Of a DNA stretch of 64,000 nt, positions 60,833-64,000 are shown piece by piece. Numbering within the stretch: position 1 is the stretch's first letter; every line of letters begins with the position of its first letter. The notes beneath the pieces are model-generated. The model saw nothing but the letters and a program-made list of their open reading frames with translations. It was not told the DNA's origin and did not search any database. This stretch comes from an uncultured Ruminococcus sp. GTDB taxonomy: Bacteria > Bacillota > Clostridia > Oscillospirales > CAG-272. The stretch is taken from positions 1 to 64,000 of the forward strand of contig CAJKRH010000002.1 of assembly GCA_905202255.1 (NCBI GenBank). The letters are read 5' to 3'. Made by a program: the position numbers and the translations under genes.

Positions 60833-60982
60833 CCAATATAGGTTCGGATATTATGGCCCGAACGTTTCTACCGAACGCCCAGTTTCGACTATTGGTTGAA
60901 AATCGCAGTATCGCATATTTTTATGCGGTCTTTGTGCGTTTTCTTTATTGGCAAATCAGACTTCGGTCTGATTTTTTGTTTT
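60833..60982 (+). ncRNA. Purine (guanine-type) riboswitch with terminator
   Basis: P1 CCAATA/TATTGG (60833-60838, 60890-60895); P2 GTTCGG/CCGAAC (60842-60847, 60858-60863); J2/3 GTTTCTACC (60864-60872); P3 around GAAC/GTTTC; J3/1 GACTA, whose C marks guanine/hypoxanthine/xanthine recognition. Loop 2 is about 10 nt (usually 7) and loop 3 about 5 nt, yet ATGG and CC needed for the loop kiss remain. Terminator AAATCAGAC-TTCG-GTCTGATTTTTT follows (60954-60979). Confidence 0.88.
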
Positions 60983-61003
60983 CAAAAAACGGAGGTGCTT
61001 ATA

Positions 61004-61579
61004 ATGAAGGCTTTGCAGGATAAGATAATCAGCGAAGGCACTGTTATCTCAAGCGAGATACTAAAAGTCGGAAGCTTTCTGAATCAGCAGCTCGATATTG
61101 AGCTTATTATGCAGATGGGCAAGGAGATTGCCTGTCTTTATTGCGCAGAAAATATAACAAAAATACTTACTATAGAAGCGTCGGGAATAGCGATAGCCGT
61201 GGCAGCAGCCTCGGAACTGCGCGTTCCCGTCGTTTTTGCTAAGAAGAGCCGCGCTTCAACCCAGACGGGTGCCGTGTATTCGAGCACGGTGCATTCCTTT
61301 ACGCACGGTAATACATATGACGCAATAGTAGCAAAGGAATATATTTCGGCTTCCGACAGACTTTTGCTTGTGGACGACTTCCTCGCACGCGGCGGCGCGC
61401 TTCACGGGCTCCTCGATATAGCGTCTCAGGCGGGGGCTACGGTCTGCGGCTGTGCCATAGCGATAGAAAAGGGATTTCAGGGCGGCGGTGACGAGCTTCG
61501 CCGTGCGGGTATCCGCATAGATTCGCTTGCAATAGTCGAGAGTATGAGTCCCGAGGGCGGTATAAAATTCCGCGACTGA
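61004..61579 (+). CDS. xpt: Xanthine phosphoribosyltransferase
   Basis: 191 residues from ATG 61004 (CGGAGG upstream). Salvages xanthine to XMP. LTIEASGIAIAV, FAKKSRASTQTG and PRPP-binding LLLVDDFLARGGAL are Xpt features. The purine riboswitch directly upstream confirms the role. Start of a purine salvage/import operon. Confidence 0.95.
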   Translation: MKALQDKIISEGTVISSEILKVGSFLNQQLDIELIMQMGKEIACLYCAENITKILTIEASGIAIAVAAASELRVPVVFAKKSRASTQTGAVYSSTVHSFTHGNTYDAIVAKEYISASDRLLLVDDFLARGGALHGLLDIASQAGATVCGCAIAIEKGFQGGGDELRRAGIRIDSLAIVESMSPEGGIKFRD

Positions 61580-61636
61580 CAAAGAATTTACAGAGAGAAA
61601 TCTCTTTAAATTATAAAAATTATTTGGAGGGCAAAC

Positions 61637-62839
61637 ATGTTTAAGAAAATTGTTTCCATCATTCTCTGCGTAGCCATGCTGGCTGCATTCGCGCTTGTCG
61701 CTTCTTCCTGCGGCAGCTCAAAAGATGATTTCAAGCTCGGTGTCATCCTTCTCCACGATGAGGATTCCACCTACGACCTCAACTTCATCAATGCAGTAAA
61801 AGATGCTCAGAAGCAGCTCGGTCTCAAGGATTCTCAGGTTATTTTCAAAAGAGGCATCCCCGAGGGCAACGAATGCTATGAAGCCGCCTGCGACCTCGTA
61901 GACGAGGGCTGTAAGGTTATCTTCGCCGATTCTTTCGGTCACGAGCCTTATATGATAAAGGCTGCCGAGAAGTTCCCCGAGGTTCAGTTCTGCCACGCTA
62001 CGGGTACAAAGGCACATACACAGGGTCTTAAGAATTATCACAACGCTTTCGCTTCCATCTATGAAGGCAGATTTCTTGCAGGCGTTGCCGCAGGCATGAA
62101 GCTTAACGAGATGATTGAAGCCGGCACAATCACAGCCGACAAGGCTAAAATCGGCTATGTAGGCGCTTTTACATACGCTGAAGTTATCTCCGGTCTTACT
62201 TCTTTCTACCTCGGTGCAAAGTATGTTTGCCCCTCTGTTACAATGGATGTTCAGTTCACTGGCGAATGGTATGATGAGGGCAAGGAAAAAGCTGCCGCTC
62301 TTGCTCTTATGGATGCAGGTTGCGTTATCATAAGCCAGCACGCAGACTCCATGGGCGCTCCCTCCGCATGCGAGGACAGAAATGTTCCCAATATCTCCTA
62401 CAACGGTTCTACTGAATCCGCTTGCCCCAACACATTCATCGTTTCTTCCAAGATTGACTGGGCTCCTTATGTTAAGTACATCTGCGAAAGCACTATGAAC
62501 GGCACTGAAATCAAGGCTGACTGGTGCGGCGACCTCAAGACAGGTTCTGTTAAGCTTTCCGACCTCGGCAAGAAAGCTACAGCAGCAGGCACACAGGCTA
62601 AGATTGACGAAGTAAAGGCTCTTCTCGAGTCCGGCAAGCTCCATGTTTTCGATACGGCTACATTTACCGTTGAGGGCAAGACACTTGATTCTTACCTTGC
62701 CGATGTTGACGATATGGGCGACTATGTAAAGGAAACAGAGGCTATAAAGGACGGTTACTTCCACGAGTCTGAATACCGTTCCGCTCCTTACTTCGATCTC
62801 AGAATCGACGGAATCACTTTCCTTAACGAAAAATATTGA
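61637..62839 (+). CDS. BMP-family nucleoside/purine-binding lipoprotein
   Basis: 400 residues. Lipobox ALVASSC at Cys25. KLGVILLHDEDSTYDLNFINAV, EGCKVIFADSFGHEPYMI, YEGRFLAGVAAGMKLNE and IGYVGAFTYAEVISGLTSF match the BmpA/PnrA (Med) family, receptors for nucleosides in ABC importers. TTGGAGGG precedes the ATG. Codon choice (Ala GCT, Lys AAG, Thr ACA) differs from neighbours, as in highly expressed genes. Lies in the xpt operon, so purine nucleosides are likely ligands. Confidence 0.92.
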   Translation: MFKKIVSIILCVAMLAAFALVASSCGSSKDDFKLGVILLHDEDSTYDLNFINAVKDAQKQLGLKDSQVIFKRGIPEGNECYEAACDLVDEGCKVIFADSFGHEPYMIKAAEKFPEVQFCHATGTKAHTQGLKNYHNAFASIYEGRFLAGVAAGMKLNEMIEAGTITADKAKIGYVGAFTYAEVISGLTSFYLGAKYVCPSVTMDVQFTGEWYDEGKEKAAALALMDAGCVIISQHADSMGAPSACEDRNVPNISYNGSTESACPNTFIVSSKIDWAPYVKYICESTMNGTEIKADWCGDLKTGSVKLSDLGKKATAAGTQAKIDEVKALLESGKLHVFDTATFTVEGKTLDSYLADVDDMGDYVKETEAIKDGYFHESEYRSAPYFDLRIDGITFLNEKY

Positions 62840-62858
62840 TTTTCATAAAAAACAGCAT

Positions 62859-62906
62859 AGAATGGGCGGAGAATAATATCTCCGTCCCATTCTGATTTTT
62901 CTTTTT
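62859..62906 (+). terminator. Strong hairpin between receptor and ATPase genes
   Basis: A 14-bp stem with one bulged T (62859-62872 with 62879-62893), then GATTTTTCTTTTT. Probably a leaky terminator or mRNA-stabilising hairpin giving more receptor than ATPase. Confidence 0.8.
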
Positions 62907-62939
62907 CAGATTTATATACGATTTATTGCGGAGGTTACT

Positions 62940-64000
62940 GTGAGCGATTCGGTTATTACGAAAGTCCCCGAAAATACGGCTCCGAAAAAAGAGGTTATTC
63001 TCGAAATGAGAAACATAACCAAGACTTTCGGAAGCATTGTTGCAAACAAAAATGTTGACCTTACGGTTTATAAGGGTGAAATACTTGCCATTCTCGGAGA
63101 AAACGGATGCGGCAAGACCACACTCATGAATATGATAGCGGGAATCTACTATCCCGACAGCGGTGAAATATGCATAGGCGGAGAGGAGGTCGTCATCAGC
63201 TCTCCGAAGGATGCATTTAAATATAAGATAGGTATGATACATCAGCATTTCAAGCTTGTCGATGTATTTACCGCGAGCGAGAACATAGTTCTCGGCATGG
63301 ATGACGGAAAATACAATATCAAAGATGTAAACAACCGTGTGCTTGAAATAGCGAAGCGCTACGGATTCAATATAGACCCCAAAAAGAAGATACACGAGAT
63401 GTCTGTTTCCGAAAAACAGACAGTAGAGATAATCAAGGTGCTTTATCGCGGCGCGGATATACTGATTCTCGATGAGCCTACGGCTGTTCTCACTCCGCAG
63501 GAAGCAGGCAGGCTTTTTGATGTTATCAGAAAGATGCGCGACGACGGTAAATCCATAATTATAATAACGCACAAGCTCCATGAGGTGCTTGCGATATCCG
63601 ACAGAGTTGAGGTTCTGCGCAAGGGCGAGCACGTCGCCACGGTGAATACAAATGAAACCTCGGAATCCGAGCTTACCGAAATGATGGTAGGCAAAAAGAT
63701 TTCACTCAATATCGAGCGCACGGAACCGAAAAACCGTGAGCTTCGCCTTGAGGTAAAGGGACTCTGCAGTAAAGACGAAGAGGGAATAGATATACTCAAA
63801 AATGTTTCCTTTGACGCTTATTCGGGCGAAATTCTCGGTATCGCCGGTATCGCCGGAAGCGGACAGAGAGAGCTTCTCGAAGCTATAGCCGGACTTCAGA
63901 ATCTGGAGAGCGGGGATATCATCTTCCATAATCCGAAAAAAGACAAGCCAGTCACATTCTTCCACAAGGATATGCACAGAGTGAAGGAGCTTGCGCGCGA
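62940..64000 (+). CDS. Nucleoside ABC transporter ATPase, 5' part
   Basis: Partial, continuing past the window edge; 353 codons visible from GTG 62940 (GGAGG upstream). First ABC domain: Walker A GENGCGKTT, signature-like MSVSEKQTVEIIKVL, Walker B DILILDEPTAVLTPQE and H-loop ITHKL. A second domain begins GIAGIAGSGQRELLEAIAGL. The tandem layout is that of sugar/nucleoside (RbsA/YufO/NupB-like) ATPases. Partner of the BMP lipoprotein. Confidence 0.93.
   Translation, partial: MSDSVITKVPENTAPKKEVILEMRNITKTFGSIVANKNVDLTVYKGEILAILGENGCGKTTLMNMIAGIYYPDSGEICIGGEEVVISSPKDAFKYKIGMIHQHFKLVDVFTASENIVLGMDDGKYNIKDVNNRVLEIAKRYGFNIDPKKKIHEMSVSEKQTVEIIKVLYRGADILILDEPTAVLTPQEAGRLFDVIRKMRDDGKSIIIITHKLHEVLAISDRVEVLRKGEHVATVNTNETSESELTEMMVGKKISLNIERTEPKNRELRLEVKGLCSKDEEGIDILKNVSFDAYSGEILGIAGIAGSGQRELLEAIAGLQNLESGDIIFHNPKKDKPVTFFHKDMHRVKELAR

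Overview
The window looks like chromosomal DNA from an anaerobic gut-type Clostridia, most likely Oscillospiraceae/Ruminococcaceae (inference). The grounds are strong GGAGG ribosome sites, near-consensus TTGACA-17-TATAAT promoters, a rimP-nusA-ylxR-ylxQ-infB operon, NfnAB, ThyX, a dockerin-bearing protease, fucose metabolism, and lysine and purine riboswitches. Most of it is ordinary core genome, with patches of mobile or AT-rich accessory DNA.

Layout. 1-1.4 kb is the decayed end of an integrative element: an integrase-like fragment, a nucleotidyltransferase gene, an unusual tRNA-Pro, an integrase-tail remnant with 12-bp repeats, and half of a tRNA-like sequence. 1.5-8.8 kb holds DUF4886, thyX, a WecG/TagA glycosyltransferase, an MBL hydrolase, gltX, a divergent MetRS and a LUD protein. 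8.82-10.65 kb is an AT-rich two-gene cassette between two identical 29-bp terminator copies. 10.6-15 kb holds a DUF2156 protein, a small protein, an XRE regulator, a tandem-repeat cluster and a long, eukaryote-like guaA. 15.2-23.6 kb holds a cell-wall M6 protease, manA, nfnAB, a HAD hydrolase, an SDR and an HD protein. 23.6-28.4 kb holds a zinc-uptake operon with two small Cys-motif proteins, an E2-like protein and bioY with a BirA operator. 28.6-33.4 kb is the translation/transcription operon, followed by a GH151-like enzyme. 35.5-43.2 kb is a LysR gene, a maa pseudogene and a nine-gene redox operon (flavodoxins, cupin, CMD, three aldo/keto reductases, ECF S component, DUF1893). 43.2-51.1 kb holds two extended sigma factors, a LytTR-DUF3021 pair, two tRNA-Leu genes and fucI. 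51.3-55.7 kb holds pyk and a lysine-riboswitch-controlled amino-acid ABC transporter. 55.7-60.5 kb holds two more M6 proteases, a D-2-hydroxyacid dehydrogenase and an alkyltransferase-like gene. 60.8-64 kb holds a purine riboswitch, xpt, a BMP nucleoside-binding lipoprotein and a partial transporter ATPase.

The most striking item is the substrate-binding lipoprotein at 53262-54143. Its sequence blocks run in circularly permuted order (lobe 2, then the C-terminal part of lobe 1, then the N-terminal part of lobe 1). It sits directly behind a lysine riboswitch and before its permease and ATPase, so a permuted lysine receptor is the natural reading. Other points of interest are a likely CTG start for one sigma factor, a tRNA-Pro with a G19-C56 to A19-U56 swap, a human-like GMP synthetase insertion, and two gene blocks each bracketed by repeated terminators.
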